NCBI RefSeq assembly: GCF_024498135.1 | Contig: NZ_JANHOH010000011.1 | Coordinates: forward strand, 84,294 to 148,293 | From: Mucilaginibacter aquariorum | GTDB lineage: Bacteria > Bacteroidota > Bacteroidia > Sphingobacteriales > Sphingobacteriaceae | Direction: 5' to 3' | Length of the DNA stretch: 64,000 bases | Program-made: the position numbers and the translations under genes | Notes under the pieces: generated by a model | What the model was told of the DNA's origin: nothing | What the model saw: the letters and a program-made list of their open reading frames with translations, nothing else | The model's database searches: none | Part shown: in pieces, positions 8,481-15,799 of the stretch | How the letters are laid out: every line of letters starts with the position of its first letter | Position numbering within the stretch: position 1 is the stretch's first letter

Positions 8481-8864
8481 TTGGTAACGCTAACTACCCA
8501 CAGCGTCAGGTATAACAATAAGATCTGGGGCCAGTCAAGCTTCATCTCCATCATGCTGGAAAAGATCAGCTCAGTACAAGTATTGTCTATTTCCTATCCA
8601 TTGCTCTGGATACTCGGCGCCCTAACCGGTGTGGCAGGCTTAGCGCTGGCAACTACACGCAACGGCGGTACACTGGAAGTGGTTATTTCCTTATTTATCC
8701 CATTTTTCATAATCGTTGGTTATTTTATGTCGCGTCGGCATGTTTGCACGATCACATCGGACGGGGCCAGCAAGATCGTTTTTCGTACGGAAAATATGCC
8801 GACAGAAGCATTGATCGATTTTGTAAACAAAATAGAGGTTGCCAAACACAAACGGATGGGTTAG
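8481..8864 (+). CDS. small membrane protein with PH-like start, possibly frameshifted at its N-terminus
   Basis: The open frame starts at TTG 8481, which is internal to a better reading. In the other frame an ATG at 8423, only 7 bp after the previous stop, encodes MNKEQLLPQESVFLL. The present frame upstream of TTG reads TENGLVTLTTHSVRYNN, the natural continuation. A one-base shift near 8465-8475 would join them into a protein of about 146 aa. The TLTTHSVRYNNKIWGQSSF segment resembles bacterial PH-like domains. It is followed by two membrane helices (LLWILGALTGVAGLALA and VVISLFIPFFIIVGYF) and a soluble tail. It is the last gene of the operon and converges with the small gene at 8865. Confidence 0.6.
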   Translation: MVTLTTHSVRYNNKIWGQSSFISIMLEKISSVQVLSISYPLLWILGALTGVAGLALATTRNGGTLEVVISLFIPFFIIVGYFMSRRHVCTITSDGASKIVFRTENMPTEALIDFVNKIEVAKHKRMG

Positions 8865-9074
8865 CTAGTCTTCAAACTTACAAAGTTCAAATTTCCTTTT
8901 CTTTGCCTCTTCAAGTGTGATTTTGATAATGTGGTGGGTACACTTTCTAAGCCCGTGACAATCGTTTTTGAGGTGGTATTTATTTGCGGAAGGACTGTCG
9001 CATATATAAACCATGGTTTTAGGTGCTGTTTGCACATACGCCGAAAGGGCGAAAAACAGGAACAGGGTCTTCAT
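8865..9074 (-). CDS. small secreted Cys/His protein, 69 aa
   Basis: A short signal peptide (MKTLFLFFALSAYVQTAPK) is followed by VYICDSPSANKYHLKNDCHG and LEEAKKRKFELCKFED. The Y-H-x4-C pattern followed by a helix and a final Cys recalls small zinc- or DNA-binding modules with YHxxxxC...AxxxGxxxC, though the last motif is shortened. The gene is independently transcribed from regulon-1 site C on the minus strand. Its stop codon abuts the end of the convergent operon. The function is unknown. Confidence 0.7.
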   Translation of the reverse strand: MKTLFLFFALSAYVQTAPKTMVYICDSPSANKYHLKNDCHGLRKCTHHIIKITLEEAKKRKFELCKFED

Positions 9075-9134
9075 GAGCGTTTATGATTAGGCCTCAATAG
9101 TTTAGGCTAAATTTCGTTTTTATTTCCGGTCATC

Positions 9135-9180
9135 CAAAAATAAAATTCTGCCCACGCTTCCCTTTACGGTTTCCCGTATT
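9135..9180 (-). promoter_or_regulatory. regulon-1 palindrome plus -7 box (site C)
   Basis: On the minus strand, AATACGGGAAACCGTAAA (9180-9163), exactly 20 bp, then TATTTTTG (9142-9135), 60 bp before the ATG of the small secreted protein. The palindrome overlaps the last codons and stop (Y-G-K-P-stop) of the upstream gene that ends at 9164. Confidence 0.85.
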
Positions 9181-10135
9181 TACTGTGGTTCCGACAAAAA
9201 TTCACGACGTAGTCGGTAACTGCCTCTAACCGCTTATCAGGATATAAAGGATGTGTACCGCTGGCAGAATAAATCTCCAGGCTATCCGCCACCCGGACAT
9301 ACCAAAAATTTCTCAGGGCGTAGGGTGAAGTCAAGGTGTCGGTCTTTTTGATCTTTCGAAAACCCCGCAACTTTGCCCGGTCAATAGGAAGAATCGGCGT
9401 ATCCAGTCTTGGGACATCGCAATACGTCGCCACATAATGATCATCGCTCCAATACATGCACTTTTTACCATCTGTCCAAACCCGCCATAATATTACCCCT
9501 CCTATCAAGAGTACCGCAATCCCGATCAACCATCGCCAATCTTTCTTATTGACTGGTGGAGGTATTGGGGCGATTTCTTGTTTTGTATCCTTTGGCGGTA
9601 AATTAGTTTCATCATCATTTTTAGCCGGAGGTTTAATTTTCAGCTCATCTTCTGCTACATCCAGCTCATCTTTTCCTGTTTCGATATATTTCGAATATGG
9701 CCGGGCCGGAAAATCGATCAGCCAGGCCAACAATTCCACCTTTGGCTCTGCCGGGTTTATTTCTGTATTATTCAGGAATTGTACGAAACCTTGAAAATCG
9801 TCCGCATCCGTTTCTTTGATCGCTGCCAAAAAATCACGGTCACCGGGTTCCATTTCGAGGTATTTATACAACATATTTTCATCTCGTTTGCTAAGACCGT
9901 CTTCCACGAGCTTGCAACATAATTGCCTAATCCTTCCCCTGGTTGGCTTTATCAACCAATTCTCCTGCGCCTGGCTACACTTTTGAAGGTAAGCACTAAC
10001 CACAGCCTTTTTGTAAGCGGCAAATCTTTCGGTATAAATCACCCCTAAAAATAACTTTTTTCCGGAAACTTCAAGGAGTTTTCGGAGGAACAACGGAATT
10101 AAAGGAAGAAACGGAAGAACCTGCTGTAAAGGCAT
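9164..10135 (-). CDS. single-pass membrane protein, 323 aa, unknown function
   Basis: The N-terminal cytoplasmic part (about 1-195) is helical and ends in an acidic, proline-rich linker (IKPPAKNDDETNLPPKDTKQ). A single membrane helix follows near 202-221 (WRWLIGIAVLLIGGVILWRVW). The external domain starts KKCMYWSDDHYVATYCDVPR and contains three Cys in total. The layout suggests a sensor or signal-transducing membrane protein, but no domain is recognised. Its stop codon is embedded in the regulon-1 palindrome of the next gene. It lies divergently from the peptide and histidine kinase locus. Confidence 0.7.
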   Translation of the reverse strand: MPLQQVLPFLPLIPLFLRKLLEVSGKKLFLGVIYTERFAAYKKAVVSAYLQKCSQAQENWLIKPTRGRIRQLCCKLVEDGLSKRDENMLYKYLEMEPGDRDFLAAIKETDADDFQGFVQFLNNTEINPAEPKVELLAWLIDFPARPYSKYIETGKDELDVAEDELKIKPPAKNDDETNLPPKDTKQEIAPIPPPVNKKDWRWLIGIAVLLIGGVILWRVWTDGKKCMYWSDDHYVATYCDVPRLDTPILPIDRAKLRGFRKIKKTDTLTSPYALRNFWYVRVADSLEIYSASGTHPLYPDKRLEAVTDYVVNFCRNHSKYGKP

Positions 10136-10366
10136 TTAGCCGCTATACCTTTGCTTTCATAATCAAAACAAACCCCGGTCGGCCGGTCGGGACAGTGCAC
10201 GAAAATTGATTTAAACAGCGCGACGAAAGCGGGGGCCGATACCCGGCTTGGGAAGCAGATAAAAGCTCCCGTTTTCCAAACGCTCACTTCCCAAAAATTA
10301 ACCTGCATCATCCACGGGATAGTCCCGAAGGATCAGCAGCATCATTAACCATTAATTTTTTGTGAA

Positions 10367-10519
10367 ATGTTTGAAATTTTTTTCGCCATTTTTATGGCAC
10401 TGTCATGCCCTGCGCATAATCATAATACCAATCATAACCAAAATAGTCAGTTGACGACCCTGGATACTGGAGGTGATGGTTCTCATATCCCACCACCTCC
10501 TCCGCCTCCTGCTCCTTGA
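10367..10519 (+). CDS. tiny secreted proline-rich peptide, 50 aa
   Basis: ATG 10367 to TGA 10519. The hydrophobic N-terminus MFEIFFAIFMALSCPAH resembles a signal sequence with a lipobox-like ALSC, and is followed by an Asn/His-rich stretch (HNHNTNHNQNSQ). It ends GGDGSH then seven prolines and A-P. A perfect terminator follows 4 bp after the stop, so this is a complete small transcription unit. It sits directly upstream of and co-oriented with the TPR histidine kinase gene. A signal peptide for that kinase is a possible role, but this is only positional inference. Confidence 0.55.
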   Translation: MFEIFFAIFMALSCPAHNHNTNHNQNSQLTTLDTGGDGSHIPPPPPPPAP

Positions 10520-10523
10520 GGTT

Positions 10524-10554
10524 AAAATAAGGCACGCAAAGCGTGCCTTATTTT
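10524..10554 (+). terminator. strong intrinsic terminator
   Basis: Perfect 14-bp stem AAAATAAGGCACGC / GCGTGCCTTATTTT around an AAA loop, ending in TTTT. It terminates the small-peptide gene and isolates the histidine kinase gene that starts 12 bp later. Confidence 0.88.
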
Positions 10555-10565
10555 GTTTAATTTAG

Positions 10566-12227
10566 TTGAAAAAATATTTGAAAAAACTTGTACTTCTATT
10601 GCTCCTGCCCGTTTGGTTTTTCACATCCTGTCAGAAAACCGGCAAACGGACCGCTATCGACCCTTGGGCAGCTTATCGAAAGGCGTATACCCTTCTCAGT
10701 ACAAACAAGGATTCCGCTTTCCTGTATTTTAACCAACTGGCAGAAAATTCGAAGGATAAGCAACAAGTCGCGCTTGCCTACTATAATATGGCGCTTCTGC
10801 AATCAAATGCGGGCGACCACTACGGTGCACAGGAAAGTCTGACCCTGTCGTTAAAATCACTTGATGAACACCGGCCGGAAGACCGGAATTATCTGGCGAT
10901 AGACCACAACGAACTCAGTATGGCCTGCTTCAACCTCCAGGATTATGCCGCATCGCTTAACTATAGCGATAACGCATTAAAATATGCAGCCGATTCAAGC
11001 CTCCTGCACTATATCCTGAACAATAAAGGAAATGCCCTTCAGAAATTAAAAAGATATGATGAGGCGATTAGTACCTATTCGGAGGTTTTGCGGCTTACCG
11101 CCAACGACAGCACTGAACATCCAAAAGCATTAACAAACGTGGCCGTTACAAAATGGCTAAAAGACCCGGGCTATAATGCGGCGCCTGACTTACATACCGC
11201 ATTGACCATCCGGCTCAAAAAGCAGGATACCTGGGGACAAAATTCAAGCTATGCCCATCTTGCTGACTTTTACAGCACTACCAAACCGGATTCTGCGCTG
11301 TTCTATGCGCGCAAGATGCTTTTAGTCGCTGACCAGTTACAAAGCCCTGATGATAAATTAGAGGCGATTCAAAAACTGATCCTATTCTCTCATCCGGCAA
11401 ATATCAAATCCTACTATCTGAGATATCAGGCATTAAACGACAGTATATCGTATGTTCGGAAAGCGGCGAAAAATCAGTTTGCATTGATCCGGTACGGCGT
11501 AGAAAAAAACAAAACAGAAAACTTAAAATTGCAAAAAGCAAATACAGAAAAAAAATACCAGCTCGGGTTCATTATCCTACTGCTCCTGACTGGTATTCCC
11601 GCCATCATCATTTGGTACCGAAAAAGAAAACAGCGGCTTCAACTCGAAGCCGATAACCGTATCCGTCAGGATAGGCTACAATTGTCGCAAAGAGTGCATG
11701 ATGTTGTCGCCAACGGAATATACCGCGTAATGAACGAAGTCGATTACAGCGATGAGCTTGATAAAAACTATCTCCTGGGTCAATTGGATTTTATGTACGA
11801 GCAGTCACGTAAGATCAGTCAGGACGAAGACCCGGGACTGCAGGAAGAGTTCAGCGAGAAATTGCAACAGTTGGTTAACGCGTTTAAAAGCGACTCAATT
11901 AAACTGGCCTTATCCGGCAATGAACCGGAATTGTGGGAAGCCGTAAATGACAAGATCAAAGACCAGTTAGAACTTGTACTGCAGGAACTTTTGGTCAATA
12001 TGAGTAAACACAGCCACGCATCGCAGGCCATCATTGATTTTGAACTTATGTCGGGCCAACTATTAGTCAGTTACCGCGACAATGGTGTTGGTTTTCCTAA
12101 CAACATTCGTAAAGGGAAAGGCTTGCAAAATACGGAAAACCGTATTAGGGTTATGGGTGGCGAGCTTATCTTTGGAGCAGAAGAGAAACCAGGCGCACGC
12201 CTGCACATTTCGATTCCTATTAATTGA
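10566..12227 (+). CDS. TPR-containing membrane sensor histidine kinase
   Basis: The start is TTG 10566, because an in-frame stop lies directly upstream and MKKYLKKLVLLLLLPVWFFTSC reads as a lipoprotein-type signal with Cys22. Residues 30-310 are helical TPR-like repeats (ALAYYNMALLQSNAGDHYGA, KALTNVAVTKWL) that would lie outside the inner membrane. A membrane helix is near 333-350. The cytoplasmic part has a HisKA_3-like helix LSQRVHDVVANGIYRVM with His378, then a HATPase domain with LQELLVNMSKHSHA (N box), DNGVGF (G1) and GKGLQNTENRI (G2). This class pairs with LuxR-type response regulators, and one follows 5 bp after the stop. The G2 codons contain a regulon-1 site. Confidence 0.9.
   Translation: MKKYLKKLVLLLLLPVWFFTSCQKTGKRTAIDPWAAYRKAYTLLSTNKDSAFLYFNQLAENSKDKQQVALAYYNMALLQSNAGDHYGAQESLTLSLKSLDEHRPEDRNYLAIDHNELSMACFNLQDYAASLNYSDNALKYAADSSLLHYILNNKGNALQKLKRYDEAISTYSEVLRLTANDSTEHPKALTNVAVTKWLKDPGYNAAPDLHTALTIRLKKQDTWGQNSSYAHLADFYSTTKPDSALFYARKMLLVADQLQSPDDKLEAIQKLILFSHPANIKSYYLRYQALNDSISYVRKAAKNQFALIRYGVEKNKTENLKLQKANTEKKYQLGFIILLLLTGIPAIIIWYRKRKQRLQLEADNRIRQDRLQLSQRVHDVVANGIYRVMNEVDYSDELDKNYLLGQLDFMYEQSRKISQDEDPGLQEEFSEKLQQLVNAFKSDSIKLALSGNEPELWEAVNDKIKDQLELVLQELLVNMSKHSHASQAIIDFELMSGQLLVSYRDNGVGFPNNIRKGKGLQNTENRIRVMGGELIFGAEEKPGARLHISIPIN
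12129..12174 (+). promoter_or_regulatory. regulon-1 palindrome plus -7 box inside kinase gene (site F)
   Basis: AATACGGAAAACCGTATT at 12129-12146, exactly 20 bp, then TATCTTTG at 12167-12174, 58 bp before the response regulator ATG. It lies in the conserved G2-box codons (Q-N-T-E-N-R-I), so the DNA serves both coding and, by inference, promoter roles. Confidence 0.7.
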
Positions 12228-12232
12228 TCATT

Positions 12233-12898
12233 ATGTTTGAACACGTCATTATCGCTGAAGACCACGAAATTGCTAATATTTCCCTGCGAAAAACGCTGGA
12301 AGATATGGGTGTGCCAAAACCGGATTATGCTTTTTTCTGCGATTTAACTTTATCAAAAATCCGGAAATCGCTATCTGATAATAAGCCTTATGACCTACTG
12401 ATCACGGATCTCTATTTTGAACCGGAAGGAAGCACCCGTCAATTACCTGACGGCGCGGCACTGATCAAGCTGGCCAAGGGTTTGCAACCAGGTTTAAAAA
12501 CACTCGTTTTTTCAGCTGAAAGCAGACCGGCTATTATCAGGCCGCTATTCGATGAGCTGCACATCGATGGCTACGTGCGTAAAGCGCGGGGCGATGCCAA
12601 GGACCTGAAAGATGCCCTCCAACGCATTGTCCGCAATGAAAAATATCATCCACGTGAACTGCGCAACGCCACGGAGCAACAAAACATGCATTCTTTCACC
12701 GCTTACGACAAAATTATTGTCCGTTTACTGGCCGATGGTATGCCGCAAAAAAACATTTCTGATTACCTGACGACAAATAATATTCAGCCAGCTGGTAAAA
12801 GCAGCATGGAAAAACGGTTAAATCACATCAAATCGGCTATGAATTTTACCAATAACGAACAACTGGTACTGTTCTGCCGAGAAATGGGGTTGATATAA
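12233..12898 (+). CDS. response regulator, REC plus LuxR-like HTH
   Basis: The 221-aa protein is measured from ATG 12233; a TTG three codons earlier is less likely. The receiver domain has the acidic pair in IIAEDHE, the phosphoacceptor Asp59 in LLITDLYF, the Ser in LVFSAES and the Lys in VRKARGD. The C-terminal domain (about 150-221) has YDKIIVRLLADGMPQKNISDYL followed by MEKRLNHIKSAM, a divergent LuxR-type helix-turn-helix. It should be phosphorylated by the TPR kinase upstream. The internal site F directly before it suggests autoregulation. I propose it as the protein that binds the regulon-1 palindrome, because it is the only LuxR-type regulator next to the six sites. Confidence 0.88.
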   Translation: MFEHVIIAEDHEIANISLRKTLEDMGVPKPDYAFFCDLTLSKIRKSLSDNKPYDLLITDLYFEPEGSTRQLPDGAALIKLAKGLQPGLKTLVFSAESRPAIIRPLFDELHIDGYVRKARGDAKDLKDALQRIVRNEKYHPRELRNATEQQNMHSFTAYDKIIVRLLADGMPQKNISDYLTTNNIQPAGKSSMEKRLNHIKSAMNFTNNEQLVLFCREMGLI

Positions 12899-12938
12899 TT
12901 TTTACTGTGCGGCTTTACGCCATTTTATTGCCTAAAAT

Positions 12939-13697
12939 TTAGTTGACCGGTTCTTTCTTCCAATTTTTACCACCCAGGTCACGATAATGAAAGTCCTGGT
13001 AAGGGTACCAATCTTTCACATCCGTTGCATCAAAAGTGGAAATGGATATGAGGTGATCGGCGAGGCGTAGGTAATCTTTATCTTTTAATGGATAAACAAG
13101 TACTAAATTCTTTATCGATTCACTATCATATATAGCCACATTACACTGCATCGTACAGTGTTTTTTACGGAACGCCTTTGTGAATGCATATATATAGTCT
13201 TTATCGAACCGGCGATGTTTAAGCCAAACATGAAAGTTCTGAACGACAGGCCGATGATCAGTCACCATGATCTGATATTCTTTAGGATCAAGTTCTACAG
13301 TTGTCTTTTTATCCATATCCTGCGCGCTGATCAACACTTCAGAAGGTATCCAGCCGATATGCGTATCCCTAAGCCAGTCCGGTTGGACCACCCGGATCTT
13401 TGTCCAGACGCTTTTTTCGTCGAGTATTTCCACTTTTACGGATTGGTCAACTGTACAATATTGCTTTTCGTGTAGCGCATCCGAAGCTTTTTGGTTAATC
13501 AGTTTAGGATATTTTTTCCCAGGTCCGGTACGTATGGCGATACTTTCACAGTTAACTGTATATAATACTGGCACACTATCTACTGCCACTTGCACGGAGT
13601 CAATATTGGCATTAGTGTTTGAATCTTGCCCACCGGAACAGGCGTTTAGCGCCAACATTCCTGCGACAATCAGCCCGGTATAGAATTCTCTTTTCAT
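12939..13697 (-). CDS. lipoprotein with SH3-like domain
   Basis: ATG 13697 gives MKREFYTGLIVAGMLALNAC, a lipoprotein signal peptide with the lipobox LNAC; an earlier in-frame ATG at 13742 lacks this logic. An SH3-like module follows (VNCESIAIRTGPGKKYPKL, then VWTKIRVVQPDWLRDTHIGWIPSEVL), of the kind that binds cell-wall peptides. The C-terminal 110 residues (HRPVVQNFHVWLKHRRFDKD to YPYQDFHYRDL) are not recognised. It probably sits in the periplasm or outer membrane. It converges with the response regulator gene, and no regulon-1 palindrome was found before it. Confidence 0.75.
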   Translation of the reverse strand: MKREFYTGLIVAGMLALNACSGGQDSNTNANIDSVQVAVDSVPVLYTVNCESIAIRTGPGKKYPKLINQKASDALHEKQYCTVDQSVKVEILDEKSVWTKIRVVQPDWLRDTHIGWIPSEVLISAQDMDKKTTVELDPKEYQIMVTDHRPVVQNFHVWLKHRRFDKDYIYAFTKAFRKKHCTMQCNVAIYDSESIKNLVLVYPLKDKDYLRLADHLISISTFDATDVKDWYPYQDFHYRDLGGKNWKKEPVN

Positions 13698-13982
13698 AAT
13701 TATGTGAATGGTGAAAGAAAGTTTGGGATTAGACTGGGTCAACTATGATCAGTAAAGCCGGAAGCCATCAAACCTTTACAAAAATTGAAAAGCCGGAAAG
13801 AAACTGTTTAACTGAATAATTAAGCTGGTCAGGGTTTCCCATATTGATGTATGATTAGGTGGTTTGAAATTGGCTAACGTACTGCGTAAAAGCAAAGATG
13901 ATCGGTTAATGGTTCAATGGTGAAACTACAACTAAGCGATCATCGTATGCCGGAATTCAAACAATAAAAACAGTTCCAAATG

Positions 13983-14192
13983 TTAGCTGGTGTGACAAGG
14001 GTTTGAACAGTAATAACAACCGTTTGCCTTTTTGTAACCCCTATCGTTTGCTTTCTGTACTGCCGGCCCACAAGCGCTGAATTCTCCTAAGTACTCGCGG
14101 TTTGATGAGTCTGGCAAGAAAGAGCAGCTGTCATCATGAACTTCATGGTCGCCGTTACTCTGTGCATTTTTGTTTACGTAGTAACTTTTCAT
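13983..14192 (-). CDS. small Cys-rich protein, 69 aa
   Basis: The sequence MKSYYVNKNAQSNGDHEVH is followed by DSCSFLPDSSNREYLGEFSA and ends ANGCYYCSNPCHTS. It has no signal peptide. The pattern NGDHEVH, Cys, LGxFxxC and GCxYCxxxCH matches a small conserved bacterial family that I know only as hypothetical, with Cys/His spacing that could bind zinc. It is transcribed from regulon-1 site D, 20 bp after the -7 box, and lies back to back with the DUF3892 operon driven by site E. Confidence 0.75.
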   Translation of the reverse strand: MKSYYVNKNAQSNGDHEVHDDSCSFLPDSSNREYLGEFSACGPAVQKANDRGYKKANGCYYCSNPCHTS

Positions 14193-14212
14193 AACTTTTA
14201 TTTTAATATAAT

Positions 14213-14258
14213 CAAAAGTAACCTCCCTAATCCTGAATTATTTACGGAAAACCGTAAT
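14213..14258 (-). promoter_or_regulatory. regulon-1 palindrome plus -7 box (site D)
   Basis: On the minus strand, ATTACGGTTTTCCGTAAA (14258-14241), exactly 20 bp, then TACTTTTG (14220-14213), 20 bp before the ATG at 14192. Confidence 0.88.
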
Positions 14259-14453
14259 ACAGTATAAAATAAAGTTCCAGAGTAATCACTTCGCTTCCCA
14301 CCAACTTATTAATCACTTCACAGCCAGTGAAGTTTCCGTTAAATCCAATTTACCGGTACACCGACAGTGATGTATGGTTATTAAATTAAATTTTTACTAT
14401 TTTTTGGGTGACATACGATATCCACAGGTTTATAAGTTTTTCAAAAGTCCTGC

Positions 14454-14499
14454 TTTACGGTTTTCCGTAAAAATACGCTTTCCCTACGCTGTACTTTTG
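14454..14499 (+). promoter_or_regulatory. regulon-1 palindrome plus -7 box (site E)
   Basis: TTTACGGTTTTCCGTAAA at 14454-14471, exactly 20 bp, then TACTTTTG at 14492-14499, 23 bp before the ATG of the DUF3892 gene. The palindrome is perfect over 14 of its bases (seven pairs) around the centre TTTT. Confidence 0.9.
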
Positions 14500-14522
14500 A
14501 GACATAACCAAAGCAAAATGTT

Positions 14523-14810
14523 ATGTCAGTAAAAATCACATGTATAAAAAAGGACAATGGCAACCATGAAAATCCTTATGTCGCTATCAAGAGTATGAAC
14601 TGGTTAAATGAAGCCAATCAAAATTCAGGAACCAGCACACGCGAGCAAATGTATGATTTCGTAAAAGATGGCAACGAAGCTTATGTAAAGGATTCATTGG
14701 GTAACAAAGCAAAACTTGTAGCAAAGACAACCGATAAGGGTACGAAGTATGTAAAGACAGTAGCAGATGATGTTAAATCTGATAATCTGCTAAAACTCGA
14801 AGAGTGCTAA
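14523..14810 (+). CDS. DUF3892 protein, 95 aa
   Basis: This is a small soluble protein with the DUF3892 signature: MSVKITCIKKDNGNHENPYV, then an SMNWLNE and TSTREQMYDFV segment, then a Gly-Asn-Lys loop and a C-terminal beta-strand with KYVKTVAD. DUF3892 has no settled function. It often occurs as a short companion gene in accessory loci. It is the first gene of the site E operon, with 32 bp to the HNH gene. Confidence 0.82.
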   Translation: MSVKITCIKKDNGNHENPYVAIKSMNWLNEANQNSGTSTREQMYDFVKDGNEAYVKDSLGNKAKLVAKTTDKGTKYVKTVADDVKSDNLLKLEEC

Positions 14811-14842
14811 CCGGAAAGCTATCCTAAACCTTATCACAAATA

Positions 14843-15223
14843 ATGCAAATCAATCGTAACAGTACATTGGGAATTGTCAACCAAAAGCAGGTTGGACGCT
14901 ACCGGCGTGAAAATGATTTAGCTCGGATCGATCCCGATGCACCGCTTATTGATGCACCACCGCACGGCTCTTATGGCAATTTACTATTCGACCCGCGTTG
15001 GAAGGCCAAACGAAATGAGATTATCACCCGCGATAAAGGGTGTTGCGTAATTTGCAAAAGCACAGACGAGATCCAAGTGCATCACCGCCAGTACCAATAT
15101 GTCAAGGCAATGAAAGGATTTAAAGTCCCCTGGGATTATTCCGATCACCTACTGATTACCTTATGCAAAAACTGTCACCAACGAGGCCACAGTAAATTCA
15201 AAGTACCAGTCTTAATAGTTTGA
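14843..15223 (+). CDS. HNH endonuclease-like protein, 126 aa
   Basis: The C-terminal half has a complete HNH layout with zinc knuckles. WKAKRNEIITRDKGCCVICK gives the first CxxC, IQVHHRQYQYV gives the HH catalytic pair, and LITLCKNCHQRGH gives the second CxxC with the closing His. The N-terminal 45 residues are hydrophilic and without motif. HNH proteins cut DNA or RNA and are common effectors in defence and stress modules. The gene ends 4 bp before the next ATG, which supports co-transcription. Confidence 0.83.
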   Translation: MQINRNSTLGIVNQKQVGRYRRENDLARIDPDAPLIDAPPHGSYGNLLFDPRWKAKRNEIITRDKGCCVICKSTDEIQVHHRQYQYVKAMKGFKVPWDYSDHLLITLCKNCHQRGHSKFKVPVLIV

Positions 15224-15227
15224 ACCT

Positions 15228-15797
15228 ATGTTAAGTTTTTTTAAACGCGCCGACAATGACGGTGCAAAGACCACGCACTTCAACGGGCATTATCAGACCC
15301 CAACACCAGCTCTGCCAAAGGTTGAGGAACGCGTGTTTGTCGAAACAGGTGCTCCGAAGGATCAAGCCCAGGCACCAACGCAGATTGATCATCATATCGG
15401 CGTGTTATATGCCTTTATGGATAAAAATCATGAAGTAAAAGGTTATGACGATGCTTTGCTAAACCCAGATGTCAGCAACCTGAACCAAAACCTTGAGGCG
15501 CTAAAAAGCGAACTGGTCCGAACACTCAATAAAGTAAAAACGTTCTACGAGGATTTTGTCCAGGAAACTGAATTTCACATTACGAGTAGGTCCCGGAGCG
15601 GCATGGTAGATATGGTCGAGGAGTTGGAGATGAAAAAAAAGATCGCACAGGGGCATATTGACAAGGTAAAAGCTATCGAGGCTGACACGGCACGCGAGGA
15701 AGGCGATTGCAAAGGTATCCTGATCAGTTATACCCGTGGATTCAAAAATGGGCTAGCAGCCATTTCTCACCACCATATTTTATCAAGGAGATTTTAA
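15228..15797 (+). CDS. coiled-coil hypothetical protein, 189 aa
   Basis: The first 70 residues are polar and proline-rich. A helical region follows (about 75-165: NLNQNLEALKSELVRTLNKV and MVDMVEELEMKKKIAQGHID) that should form a coiled coil. No signal peptide or membrane segment was found. It ends 2 bp before the DUF4407 start, so the two are probably translationally coupled, paralleling the 187-aa protein that precedes copy 1. No family is recognised. Confidence 0.68.
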   Translation: MLSFFKRADNDGAKTTHFNGHYQTPTPALPKVEERVFVETGAPKDQAQAPTQIDHHIGVLYAFMDKNHEVKGYDDALLNPDVSNLNQNLEALKSELVRTLNKVKTFYEDFVQETEFHITSRSRSGMVDMVEELEMKKKIAQGHIDKVKAIEADTAREEGDCKGILISYTRGFKNGLAAISHHHILSRRF

Positions 15798-15799
15798 CG

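Noticed and set aside
10099..10311. 70-aa minus-strand ORF upstream of the 323-aa membrane protein
   Set aside because: Unstructured composition, no start context and no domain; it overlaps the end of a well-supported gene.
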